Part shown: in pieces, positions 1 through 7,355 of the stretch | How positions within the stretch are numbered: the first letter of the stretch is position 1 | Layout of the letters: each line of letters begins with the position of its first letter | Source: Clostridiaceae bacterium | GTDB taxonomy: Bacteria > Bacillota > Clostridia > Oscillospirales > Acutalibacteraceae | Assembly: GCA_904501675.1 (NCBI GenBank) | Contig: CAJGCL010000031.1 | Coordinates: 1-17,834 of the forward strand | DNA: 17,834 bases | Direction: 5' to 3' | Made by a program: the position numbers and the translations under genes | The notes under the pieces: generated by a model | The model's database searches: none | The model's input: the letters and a program-made list of their open reading frames with translations, nothing else | Told to the model about the DNA's origin: nothing

Positions 1-1
1 G

Positions 2-472
2 GGGTTTGGATGGATGCTTTTCAATGAGCGCAATTTCAGGATCCACCTTACTTGCTTTGCATATATGGCATATTTCCTCTTCAGATACGATTTTTTTGTG
101 CTTACAAGGGTTGAGTATGCAATTCTTATTCTTGCTGCCGCCATTGTTATAGGTGGAGAAATGATAAACAGCGGTATTGAAAAAGCTGACGATTCAGTTA
201 CCCGCGAAACAATTCACACAATAAAAATTTCCAAGGATGTTGCAGCAGGTGCTGTGCTTGTGTTTGCGATTGCGTCAGTATTTGTAGGTCTTGTGCTTTT
301 GTGGCAGCCTGAGGCTTTCCGCCTTCTTTTTAATCACTATGCGAAAAATCCCATGTATCTTATATCTCTTCTTTTTAGTTTTGTTGTAGCATTTTTGTTT
401 ATTTTCAAAGTGAATAACAAATTTATAAGAAAAATGAAAAAGAAATACTTTCAGAAAAAAGGAAATAAATAA
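2..472 (+). CDS. dgkA: Diacylglycerol/undecaprenol kinase, 5' end cut off
   Basis: This is a DgkA-family integral membrane kinase. In Gram-positives the family phosphorylates undecaprenol, recycling the lipid carrier for wall synthesis. The reading frame is open to the left edge, and the first visible residues GFGW already align inside the family, so the true start lies outside; the ATG at 14 is internal. Visible family signatures are ERNFRIH, the catalytic-type segment GGEMINSGIEKADD (the E-x-x-N-x-x-I-E-x-x-x-D pattern), and KDVAAGAVLV, with about three membrane helices. The C-terminus adds a further hydrophobic helix and a Lys-rich tail, longer than the roughly 120-residue core of the family. 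The stop overlaps the era start by one base (TAATG), so the two are translationally coupled, as is usual for the dgkA-era order in Firmicutes. Family assignment is firm; the substrate (undecaprenol rather than diacylglycerol) is inferred from lineage. Confidence 0.9.
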   Translation, partial: GFGWMLFNERNFRIHLTCFAYMAYFLFRYDFFVLTRVEYAILILAAAIVIGGEMINSGIEKADDSVTRETIHTIKISKDVAAGAVLVFAIASVFVGLVLLWQPEAFRLLFNHYAKNPMYLISLLFSFVVAFLFIFKVNNKFIRKMKKKYFQKKGNK

Positions 473-1365
473 TGACAGATAAAAAAACAGCGTTTATCGC
501 CATTGTAGGCAGACCTAATGTAGGTAAATCATCAATTCTTAATAAGCTTTTAGGTCAGAAAGTGGCAATTGTGTCATCAAGGCCACAGACCACGCGCACA
601 AAAATTATGGGTGTGCTTACAGAAGATAACGTTCAACTTGTATTTACTGACACACCGGGCTTTCATAAACCTAAAACAAAGTTAGGCGAAAAAATGATAA
701 AGGCTGTAGATGACAGTATCGGTGGTGTTGATTCCTGCCTTTTTGTTACAGAGAGCAGAGGAGAAATAAGACCAACAGAAATAGAACTTTTAGAAAAACT
801 TAAAAGTGAAAAAATACCTGTTGTGCTGGCAATTAACAAAATTGATATGGTTTCTGATAAACAGGAGCTTATGACAAGAATTCTAGAACTTACGAAGCTT
901 CTTGATTTTGATGCAGTAGTGCCTGTTTCTGCTAAAAATGGGGACGGAATGGATGAGTTGAAGCAAGAGCTTGTTAATCTTGCCGCACCCTCAGAATTCT
1001 TCTTCCCGGAAGATACTTTAACAGACCAGCCTGAGCGCGTTTTGGCAGCAGAAATGATAAGAGAAAAGCTTCTTCATCGTCTTAATGAAGAAATTCCTCA
1101 CGGTATTGCTGTTTCTATTGAAAAAATGCGCGAGCGAGACGATAAGTCTATTCTTGATATTGAAGCAATTATTTATTGCGAAAGAGAAAGTCATAAGGGC
1201 ATTGTTATCGGTAAAAAAGGCGCAATGCTTAAAGAAATTTCAACAAACGCCCGTTGCGAGCTTGAAAATTTCTTTGAATGTAAAGTCAATCTTCAATGTT
1301 GGGTAAAGGTTAAGGAAGATTGGCGAAATCGTGAAGGTTTAATTCATAATTTCGGTTTGGATTAA
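472..1365 (+). CDS. era: GTPase Era
   Basis: Era is an essential GTPase that binds 16S rRNA and helps mature the small ribosomal subunit at the membrane-cytosol interface. The 297-residue product has the family's normal length. The G domain shows G1 GRPNVGKSS (13-21), G3 DTPGFH (60-65), G4 NKID (122-125) and G5 SAK (153-155). The C-terminal KH domain, which reads the 3' end of 16S rRNA, carries the GxxG loop as GKKG (247-250). The ATG overlaps the dgkA stop by one base, with an AAGGAAA ribosome site just upstream inside dgkA. It belongs to a plus-strand block running to mutS2. Nothing in the protein is unusual. Confidence 0.98.
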   Translation: MTDKKTAFIAIVGRPNVGKSSILNKLLGQKVAIVSSRPQTTRTKIMGVLTEDNVQLVFTDTPGFHKPKTKLGEKMIKAVDDSIGGVDSCLFVTESRGEIRPTEIELLEKLKSEKIPVVLAINKIDMVSDKQELMTRILELTKLLDFDAVVPVSAKNGDGMDELKQELVNLAAPSEFFFPEDTLTDQPERVLAAEMIREKLLHRLNEEIPHGIAVSIEKMRERDDKSILDIEAIIYCERESHKGIVIGKKGAMLKEISTNARCELENFFECKVNLQCWVKVKEDWRNREGLIHNFGLD

Positions 1366-1379
1366 TTTAACTTTTATAT

Positions 1380-1431
1380 AAACCACTTTCTTTGAATAGA
1401 ATAGTAATGTAACTTTCTGTGGGAGTGGTTT
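1380..1431 (+). promoter_or_regulatory. Long-range inverted repeat covering the ribosome site of the YqzL-like ORF
   Basis: AAACCACT at 1380-1387 is an exact reverse complement of AGTGGTTT at 1424-1431. The loop is 36 nt. The 3' arm takes in the end of the GGGAG ribosome site (1421-1425) and stops just before the ATG at 1433. If the stem forms in the mRNA it would partly hide the translation start of the small ORF. The arms are only 8 bp and AT-rich, and no T-run follows, so this is not a terminator. A regulatory role is inference. Confidence 0.35.
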
Positions 1432-1432
1432 T

Positions 1433-1594
1433 ATGGATAAAAATGAATTATGGGAAAACTTCTGTGAAAATGGTAGGGTGAGTGATTACCTGCTCTATCG
1501 CAGATGTGTGAATTCCACAGAAAAAACGGAGTTGGAAAAGTTTGACGAAAATAACGGCATCAGGCCTTGTGATACGGGAGCAGAGTATCGGTGA
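1433..1594 (+). CDS. YqzL-like small protein
   Basis: This is a 53-codon ORF in the era-recO gap. It starts with ATG at 1433, seven bases after a GGGAG ribosome site, and ends in TGA at 1592-1594. The N-terminal half reads WENFCENG then VSDYLLYRR, which resembles the W-x-x-F-x-x-T-G-x-I-x-x-Y-L-L-Y core of the short YqzL proteins. Those are encoded at this same place between era and recO in Firmicutes, and their function is unknown. It is slightly longer than typical (about 45-50 residues). The last 53 bases overlap the recO reading frame in another frame, so the polar C-terminus is constrained by recO and may not be conserved. The overlap suggests recO is translated by coupling. Assignment rests on position and the short motif. 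Confidence 0.65.
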   Translation: MDKNELWENFCENGRVSDYLLYRRCVNSTEKTELEKFDENNGIRPCDTGAEYR

Positions 1595-2291
1595 GGCAGA
1601 CAGATTAATAACTGTACTAACTTCAGAGTACGGTCTGGTGCGTGCATTTTCAAGGGGTGCCAAGAAAACAAAAAGTAAAAAGCTTGCGGCTACCTCTCTT
1701 TTGGCCTATGGCGATTTCACTTTTGTAAAAACTAAGGATGCATATTCTGTTGAAGATGCTCTAGTTAAAGAGGTTTTCTTTGAACTTAGGCAGGATGTGG
1801 AGAAAATGGCTCTTGCCCAATATTTTTGTCAGCTTGCTAATGAGTTCTGCGAAGAAGATTACGAATCTTCAGAAATATTAAGACTTTTCCTTAATGCCTT
1901 GTGGCTTTTGAAAAGCGATAAGAAATCACCTGATTTTATAAAAGCAGTTGTAGAGTTCAGGCTTATGTCATTAAGCGGATATATGCCCGCACTTTTGGCT
2001 TGTGATAAATGCGGTGAGTATGAGTCGGAGTATATGTACTTTTCAGCTGAAAGCGGGAAGATATACTGTGATAAGTGTATTTCCTCAGGTCAGGGCTTCT
2101 GCATCAGTTCTTGTATTATTCAGGCAATGCGATATGTTTCTCTTTCCGATTTTGAAAAGATTTTTTCTTTTACTCTTTCTGACGAAGCGTTAAAAAGATT
2201 CTGTGAAATAAGCGAAATGTATCTGCTTCATAAAACGGAACGGAAATTTTCTACACTTGATTTCTATAAGACTATAATTAGTGGTACATAA
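1542..2291 (+). CDS. recO: DNA repair protein RecO
   Basis: RecO loads RecA onto SSB-coated single-stranded DNA, with RecR, in the RecFOR recombination pathway. The 249-residue product begins with a family-typical OB-fold segment (SGLVIREQ, GEADRLITVLT, GLVRAFSRGAKK). It carries a C-terminal zinc motif with Cys154-x2-Cys157 and Cys176-x2-Cys179. The start is TTG at 1542: the in-frame stop at 1509-1511 leaves no ATG or GTG upstream, and GGAG at 1528-1531 sits ten bases ahead. The start lies inside the upstream YqzL-like ORF. The stop is one base before the preferred mutS2 ATG, so the block is read as one operon. Length and motifs are normal. Confidence 0.93.
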   Translation: MTKITASGLVIREQSIGEADRLITVLTSEYGLVRAFSRGAKKTKSKKLAATSLLAYGDFTFVKTKDAYSVEDALVKEVFFELRQDVEKMALAQYFCQLANEFCEEDYESSEILRLFLNALWLLKSDKKSPDFIKAVVEFRLMSLSGYMPALLACDKCGEYESEYMYFSAESGKIYCDKCISSGQGFCISSCIIQAMRYVSLSDFEKIFSFTLSDEALKRFCEISEMYLLHKTERKFSTLDFYKTIISGT

Positions 2292-2292
2292 A

Positions 2293-4692
2293 ATGAAAGA
2301 TTTGAACAGACATTTAAAAGCAATTGAATTTGATAAAATATTACTGATGCTTTCCTCAAGAGGTTGTAACGATGATGCCAAGGAAAGCATCCTTTCTCTG
2401 CGTCCTGAAAAAGAGCTAGGGAAAGCGCAGAAACTTATTGATATGACCGAAGATGCCTATCTTATGCTTGCTAAACATGGCGGTCCATCTTTTGGAGGAC
2501 TAAAAAATGTTACAAATGCTCTTTCACGTGCTAATGCAGGTGGCGTTCTTTCAATGAAGGAGCTTCTGGATATAGGCTCAACTGTACGAGCTGTAAGGGC
2601 AATTTGTGAATGGCGTCAGAATTCAGGGCAAGATGAAAAAAATATTGATATTTATTTTAATGGTCTTATGCCGAATAAATATCTTGAAGAAAAGATTTTT
2701 TCTGCTATTCTTTCGGAAGATGAAATGAGCGATAATGCTTCGCCTGAACTTGCATCGATAAGAAGGCAGATAAAAAACAAAGAAAATAGTGTCCGCGAAC
2801 AGCTTGAAAAGCTTATACGCTCACAGTCCTATCGCGGAATGCTTCAGGATGCTATTGTTACTCAGCGAAACGGCAGATATGTTGTGCCTGTAAAGAATGA
2901 GCACAGAAACTCTGTTTCAGGTCTTGTGCATGATACTTCCTCTACAGGTGCTACGGTGTTCATTGAGCCTGCAGGCGTTGTGGAAGCCAATAATGATATT
3001 AAAGTTCTGAAGGGCAAAGAGGCGCAGGAAATCGAGCGTATACTCTATGAGCTTTCAGTTGAAGCAGGTAACTTTCTCCATGAAATAAAGGGTAGCTACG
3101 AGAATGCGGTAGAAATTAATGTTATTTTTGCAAAGGCCCACCTTGCATACCAGATGAAAGCCAGTGTTCCTGTTCTCAATGATAAAGGCGTAACCGATTT
3201 AAGAAAGGCACGCCATCCGCTTATAGACCCTAAAGCTGTTGTTGCAACAGATATCCGTCTCGGTTCGGATTTTGATACTCTTGTTATTACCGGCCCTAAC
3301 ACAGGCGGTAAAACAGTTGCAATTAAAACCATAGGTCTTTTATCTGCAATGGCATCAATAGGTCTTTTTATCCCTGTTGCAGACGAAAGTAAGGTATCAG
3401 TTTATAGCAATATTCTTGTCGATATAGGTGATGAGCAGAGTATCGAGCAATCTCTTTCTACCTTCTCATCTCACATGGTAAATATCGTAAATATTCTTAA
3501 AATTGCAGACCAAAGTTCCCTTGTATTAATAGATGAGTTAGGCGCGGGTACTGACCCTGTTGAAGGCGCCGCTCTTGCAATGGCAATACTTGAAAGACTT
3601 CATACCCAAGGCGCAAAAATAGCCGCCACAACCCATTATGCGGAGTTAAAGGCATACGCCCTTGAAACAAATAGGGTTGAAAACGGCTCTTGCGAATTTG
3701 ACGTTAACAGTTTAAAGCCTACTTACAGACTTCTTATAGGTATCCCAGGTAGGTCTAATGCCTTCGCTATATCTGAAAGACTGGGTATTGAGAAGGATAT
3801 TATAGACCGTGCTACAGAGCTCGTGTCTTCCGAAAACATCCGTTTCGAAGATGTTGTTGATAGCCTTGAAAAAAGCCGACTTGAAATGGAAGCTGAACGC
3901 TCTAAAGCAAGTCAGGTGAAAGACGCGGCTAAGGCAGACAGAGAAAGAGCAGCTCTTGTTTTAAAAGAAGCGGAGCAGAGAAGAGAAAAGGAAATCGAAA
4001 ATGCAAGGGGCGAGGCGCTCAGAATAGTTGAGCATGCCAAACGTGAAGCTAACGCTCTCTTAAATGAAGTTGAAAAGCTTAAGAAAGAAGCGAAGAAAAC
4101 CCAGAATGCTGCAGACCTTGCAAGAAAAGCTAAAAGTGCGGTTAACTCTCACCTTAATTCTATAAACAGTGCAGTGAATCCTGTGTTTGATTCAATGGAT
4201 GATGACGATGACTATACTCTTCCTCGTGAGCTTCAGGTTGGAGATACAGTTTTCTGTAAAACAATAGGTAAAAATGCAACAGTTTCTGCACTAAAAGATA
4301 AAAAGGGCAATGTGGAAATAACTGCAGGTATGCTCAAAATGAGAGTTAAAGAAGAAACTCTCCGCCTTGTAGATAAACCTAAGAAAGAAGAACCAAAAAA
4401 GAAGGTTTCTACAGGCAGAGTAAGCGGTGAAAGCCGCTCATCAATGCAAGTTTCAAATCGTTGCGATTTAAGAGGACTTATGGTAGATGAAGCAATACTT
4501 GTGCTTGATCGTTTCCTTGATGATTTGCTCCTTTCGGGTCTTACTGAATGTACAATTATTCATGGTAAAGGTACAGGTGCATTAAGGGCAGGAATAACTC
4601 AGTATCTTAAATCTGATCCTAGAATACGTACCTTCCGCCTTGGAACATTCGGCGAAGGCGAAAACGGAGTTACAATAGCAGAGATAAAGTGA
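2293..4692 (+). CDS. mutS2: Endonuclease MutS2 / ribosome-rescue ATPase
   Basis: MutS2 is a MutS-like ATPase without the mismatch-recognition domain. It is linked to suppression of homologous recombination and, in Bacillus, to splitting of collided ribosomes. From the ATG at 2293 the product has 799 residues, near the family norm. The Walker A motif is TGPNTGGKT (333-341), followed by STFSSHM and the Walker B region LIDELGAGTDP. A long charged coiled coil, rich in Glu, Lys and Ala, spans roughly residues 515-620. The C-terminal Smr domain starts near CDLRG (724-728) and holds IIHGKGTGALR. A GTG at 2281 would add four residues and overlap recO; I prefer the ATG because the sequence from there (MKDLNRHLKAIEFDKIL) matches family N-termini, although its ribosome site is weak. 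It is the last gene of the plus-strand block. Confidence 0.96.
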   Translation: MKDLNRHLKAIEFDKILLMLSSRGCNDDAKESILSLRPEKELGKAQKLIDMTEDAYLMLAKHGGPSFGGLKNVTNALSRANAGGVLSMKELLDIGSTVRAVRAICEWRQNSGQDEKNIDIYFNGLMPNKYLEEKIFSAILSEDEMSDNASPELASIRRQIKNKENSVREQLEKLIRSQSYRGMLQDAIVTQRNGRYVVPVKNEHRNSVSGLVHDTSSTGATVFIEPAGVVEANNDIKVLKGKEAQEIERILYELSVEAGNFLHEIKGSYENAVEINVIFAKAHLAYQMKASVPVLNDKGVTDLRKARHPLIDPKAVVATDIRLGSDFDTLVITGPNTGGKTVAIKTIGLLSAMASIGLFIPVADESKVSVYSNILVDIGDEQSIEQSLSTFSSHMVNIVNILKIADQSSLVLIDELGAGTDPVEGAALAMAILERLHTQGAKIAATTHYAELKAYALETNRVENGSCEFDVNSLKPTYRLLIGIPGRSNAFAISERLGIEKDIIDRATELVSSENIRFEDVVDSLEKSRLEMEAERSKASQVKDAAKADRERAALVLKEAEQRREKEIENARGEALRIVEHAKREANALLNEVEKLKKEAKKTQNAADLARKAKSAVNSHLNSINSAVNPVFDSMDDDDDYTLPRELQVGDTVFCKTIGKNATVSALKDKKGNVEITAGMLKMRVKEETLRLVDKPKKEEPKKKVSTGRVSGESRSSMQVSNRCDLRGLMVDEAILVLDRFLDDLLLSGLTECTIIHGKGTGALRAGITQYLKSDPRIRTFRLGTFGEGENGVTIAEIK

Positions 4693-4720
4693 AAAAAGCG
4701 AGGCAACGCCTCGCTTTTTT
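4692..4720. terminator. Bidirectional intrinsic terminator
   Basis: A GCGAGGC / GCCTCGC stem (4698-4704 with 4708-4714) and an AAC loop are flanked by six A on the left and six T on the right. Each strand therefore sees a hairpin followed by a T-run. It sits exactly between the stop codons of mutS2 (plus) and the DUF1963-like gene (minus), overlapping both stops, and should end transcription from both sides. Confidence 0.93.
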
Positions 4721-5255
4721 ATTTAATAGTGAAATTAACTTTTGAGAAATCTAGTTTCTTCAAATCTTCTTTCTTCATTATGAAATATGCTATCTTCTCA
4801 GTGTCGGCAAGAAATGAAGGCATATTATCATCCAACGGATCGTACTGGAGAATAATGATGTCTTCTCCGTTTTCTACAAGAATTTTTGTTCCGTCAATTC
4901 TATTATCTGTCTCGCAGTAATCTATTGAATACTCTGCTTCTGTATCGCCTAAAAAGTCGAAGCCTGCATTAAAGTCATCAATAAGTGTGTCGGGCTCTTC
5001 AGGGGAATATTGAACATTTGGAATGAACTGACCATTCTCAAACGTGAGGAAGAAATATATAAATCCCATCTGAGGAGTAAGTCCGTCTCTGTCGCGTTTC
5101 TTGAATTCTGATATTTTAAGTTGGCAGAAGAAGAAATCTTCATCGTTAATTGTGCCGTCTGAAAGCCAATCCTCAGGCATGGTAGGGGAGCCGAAAAATT
5201 TACTTGTACCGGGATCATATTCACCGTGGGCTTTTTCTACTTTTATATCTATCAT
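4719..5255 (-). CDS. DUF1963 (YwqG-like) family protein
   Basis: This 178-residue acidic soluble protein has no signal peptide or membrane segment. It resembles the DUF1963/YwqG family: an early G-S-P-x-x-P-x-D-W segment, then FFFCQLKISEF and GFIYFFLTF (matching the family pattern of a Q-rich strand followed by G-x-[IL]-x-F-F). Near the end come IILQYDPLD and FIMKKEDLKKLDFSKV, typical of its C-terminus. The family's biochemical function is not established. The ATG (5255) overlaps the stop of the upstream carboxypeptidase gene as ATGA, with AGGAG nine bases before it, so the two are co-translated. The 3' end runs into the shared terminator. Family call is moderate; no function is proposed. Confidence 0.72.
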   Translation of the reverse strand: MIDIKVEKAHGEYDPGTSKFFGSPTMPEDWLSDGTINDEDFFFCQLKISEFKKRDRDGLTPQMGFIYFFLTFENGQFIPNVQYSPEEPDTLIDDFNAGFDFLGDTEAEYSIDYCETDNRIDGTKILVENGEDIIILQYDPLDDNMPSFLADTEKIAYFIMKKEDLKKLDFSKVNFTIK

Positions 5256-6196
5256 TGTGATACTCCTAAATATTCTTCTAAAACAAGTCCGCTAGATTTA
5301 AGTGCCTTTGCGTTTTCAACACCTACATAGCGCCAGTGCCATGGCTCATAAATAACTTTTGTAATATCCTGCTTGTCCTTTGGATAGCGCATAATAAAGC
5401 CGTAGTCTGCTGCGTTGTTTTGAAGCCATTTGAATTCTTCTGTATCCTCAAACCATTCATCAACGCAAACAATATCCATGGCATAGCCTAAATTGTGTTC
5501 AGATGAGCCGGGGGGCATAATTATTGTTGCTGCCTTAACCTTAGCATCCTCTGTGGAATAGCCTTGTCCTTCAAAGAAACTGACTTTTCTGTTATAGTTT
5601 CTTTCTTGCGTTTCATAAGAACGGTAGCCAGAACAAGGGGTAAGTGTAACGCCATCTTTAAGGGCTGCATTGTACATTTTTTCGTAGTGTTCTGCAACCT
5701 TTTTATCGAGGCGTTCCTCGCTGCCGCAAACATAAACGAGGTCAGGCTCATATGAATCAGGTATTCTGTATCCGGAATTTACGAGTGTCAGGAACCAGTT
5801 AGCTTCATCAATTGTAATTATGGTAGGTTCTTTCAGCGAACCGCTTTGCGCTGCTGTTACACCCGCGGAAACCACAGTAGTGTCAGGAGCTGCAGAGGTT
5901 TCTGCAGAAGTGGTATCGGAACCTGGCGTTTCTGTGTTTATTGAAACAGATGCCTGAGGAGCTGCAACTGTTGTTTTGGCTTTTTCGGCTTCATCAATTT
6001 TCTGCTGAGCAAGAAGAGTTTTGTTGCGTTTGTTTACGACTATGCAAACTACACCAATAAATGCAACTATAACCGCAAGCACAACACAGAGGAATTTCTT
6101 TGCATTAGCTTCTCTGTCATCGGTAACACTCTGCTTGTTAGAAGGAACGATTTCTTCTGTAACATCAATCTTATTTTCTTTGTTCAAATCAATCAT
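5252..6196 (-). CDS. Membrane-anchored VanY-type D-alanyl-D-alanine carboxypeptidase (peptidase M15B)
   Basis: This enzyme is predicted to trim the terminal D-Ala from peptidoglycan stem peptides outside the cell. From the ATG at 6196 the product has 314 residues: a cytosolic N-terminus, one membrane helix (about 35-54), a Ser/Thr/Ala/Pro-rich linker (about 75-120), then the zinc peptidase domain. The domain shows SGYRS (189-193), SEHNLGYAMD with ligands His234 and Asp241, and EPWHWRYVG with His287. All expected zinc and catalytic positions are present. I chose ATG 6196 over a GTG nine bases upstream because that GTG is part of the GAGGTG ribosome site. A strong promoter lies at 6221-6249. 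There is no VanA/VanH/VanX or VanRS nearby, so this is more likely a housekeeping wall enzyme than glycopeptide resistance. Confidence 0.92.
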   Translation of the reverse strand: MIDLNKENKIDVTEEIVPSNKQSVTDDREANAKKFLCVVLAVIVAFIGVVCIVVNKRNKTLLAQQKIDEAEKAKTTVAAPQASVSINTETPGSDTTSAETSAAPDTTVVSAGVTAAQSGSLKEPTIITIDEANWFLTLVNSGYRIPDSYEPDLVYVCGSEERLDKKVAEHYEKMYNAALKDGVTLTPCSGYRSYETQERNYNRKVSFFEGQGYSTEDAKVKAATIIMPPGSSEHNLGYAMDIVCVDEWFEDTEEFKWLQNNAADYGFIMRYPKDKQDITKVIYEPWHWRYVGVENAKALKSSGLVLEEYLGVSQ

Positions 6197-6220
6197 TATT
6201 TGCACCTCAATCCTTTGATA

Positions 6221-6249
6221 ATTATATTGGATTAACTATGAAAAGTCAA
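6221..6249 (-). promoter_or_regulatory. Promoter of the carboxypeptidase-DUF1963 pair
   Basis: On the minus strand a -35 TTGACT (6249-6244) is followed by a 17-base spacer and a perfect -10 TATAAT (6226-6221). The start codon at 6196 is about 18 bases downstream of the predicted transcript start. It is divergent from the lipoprotein promoter at 6338; the 240-base intergenic region holds the two promoters and no gene. Confidence 0.85.
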
Positions 6250-6337
6250 ATGGAATATACTAAATAAATTAGTTGTTAGGTACAAAAGGGGTAATGTGGT
6301 TTTGTGCTTTTTTTACAAATATAAAAAAATATCAATT

Positions 6338-6366
6338 TTGACTGTTGTTCTGTTGATTTTTATGAT
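6338..6366 (+). promoter_or_regulatory. Promoter of the lipoprotein pair
   Basis: TTGACT (6338-6343), a 17-base spacer and TATGAT (6361-6366) form a good sigma-A-type promoter; an overlapping TATAAT begins at 6366. Transcription would start near 6373-6378, leaving a leader of about 70 bases before the ATG at 6447. That leader contains a 12-bp palindrome. Confidence 0.75.
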
Positions 6367-6404
6367 ATAATTACTCAGTAAATATAAAAAGGATAATGTC
6401 GGCG

Positions 6405-6416
6405 TTTGCCGGCAAA
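6405..6416. repeat. 12-bp perfect palindrome in a lipoprotein leader
   Basis: TTTGCCGGCAAA equals its own reverse complement and is GC-rich against AT-rich surroundings. It lies between the promoter at 6338-6366 and the ribosome site of the first lipoprotein gene. It could be a repressor operator or part of a small RNA hairpin (CGGC-GTTT-GCCG at its left). Function is inferred from position only. Confidence 0.4.
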
Positions 6417-6446
6417 TCCGTAAATATCGAAAGGGGTAAAACCTTA

Positions 6447-7328
6447 ATGAAACGTAAACTTACAGTACTTATGGCTATTATGCTTGTTTTCGCAATGCTT
6501 GTTTGCCTCGCATCCTGTGGCTCATCTGATGATGCTGCTGACGATGTTGAAGTTTTTACAACAGATGAAGCTGTTTATACAGAAAGCGCAACACCAGTTG
6601 GAAATACAAGTGAGGAAGTTCTTAATTATTTTAATGGCATAGTTAACGACCTTAAGGCATCAAAGCCTGCAATGTACTACAGATACGAGAAAAATGTTCC
6701 TGACGGAAGCATTAAAGTAACTAAGGCAGGACAGGAAAAAGCAGAGGAAATTGATGCATCACTGTCCGCTATCAACGATGGCGCTAAGGGCGTTAAAAAT
6801 ATGATTCTTTCAGACATCGGTGAGCAGTCAGGCGATATTGCTATGGGTGCAGATAATTCTGAGTATCTTCTCGTGAAGGGTGAGTCATGGGTATCCCAGC
6901 TTACAATCGGAGATATTGACTACGCTTCAATGAAAGAAATTGGCGACAACTACTTTATTGAAATTATGTTTAACGATATTGAAACAAATGGCGATGATTC
7001 TGCTTTGAGAAAGGCTTTCGATCTCCGTGATAAGGAAGAAATTCTTGCATCAGATGAGTTCGCGAAAACTGCAGAATATCTTAAATTTAATGATTATGAT
7101 GTAGCATACAGTGGTTGCAAAATTACCGCAACAGTTAACAGACTTACAAACGAACTTGTAAATCTTAACTACTATAAGGCTGCAAATGTTACAGCTCATA
7201 TGACCGGTGCAGGTACATTTGCAGATTACGGCGATATAAGCGTAATCTTCACCCTTGAAGATACAGCTTATTATGAAATCAAATGGGAGAGTAATCTTCC
7301 TGTTAGTCCTCTTGAAACTGAGGCGTAA
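6447..7328 (+). CDS. Predicted lipoprotein of unknown function
   Basis: This is a 293-residue exported protein. It begins with a positively charged, hydrophobic signal peptide and a lipobox LASC with the modified Cys at residue 24, so it should be anchored to the outer face of the membrane. The mature part is acidic and soluble, without a domain I recognise. The ATG at 6447 is preferred over an in-frame ATG at 6396, because the signal peptide starts here and AAAGGGG lies ten bases upstream. It is the first gene of a two-lipoprotein unit: the next ribosome site follows the stop by only a few bases and no terminator lies between. A substrate-binding or sensor role is possible but unsupported. 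Confidence 0.85.
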   Translation: MKRKLTVLMAIMLVFAMLVCLASCGSSDDAADDVEVFTTDEAVYTESATPVGNTSEEVLNYFNGIVNDLKASKPAMYYRYEKNVPDGSIKVTKAGQEKAEEIDASLSAINDGAKGVKNMILSDIGEQSGDIAMGADNSEYLLVKGESWVSQLTIGDIDYASMKEIGDNYFIEIMFNDIETNGDDSALRKAFDLRDKEEILASDEFAKTAEYLKFNDYDVAYSGCKITATVNRLTNELVNLNYYKAANVTAHMTGAGTFADYGDISVIFTLEDTAYYEIKWESNLPVSPLETEA

Positions 7329-7355
7329 TAAAACATATAAGTGGAGGAATAACCC

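Noticed and set aside
4692..4720. Repeat element or CRISPR-like unit
   Set aside because: Single copy, and fully explained as a bidirectional terminator. No spaced repeats occur in the window.
5252..6196. Vancomycin-resistance locus (VanY homologue)
   Set aside because: No VanA/VanH/VanX ligase genes and no VanRS regulators are present. M15B carboxypeptidases are common housekeeping wall enzymes.
6405..6446. Partial resemblance to a c-di-GMP-I (GEMM) riboswitch: GGCAAATCC then CGAAAGGGG
   Set aside because: Only about 40 bases remain before the start codon. The rest of the conserved aptamer (second helix and tetraloop receptor) is absent.
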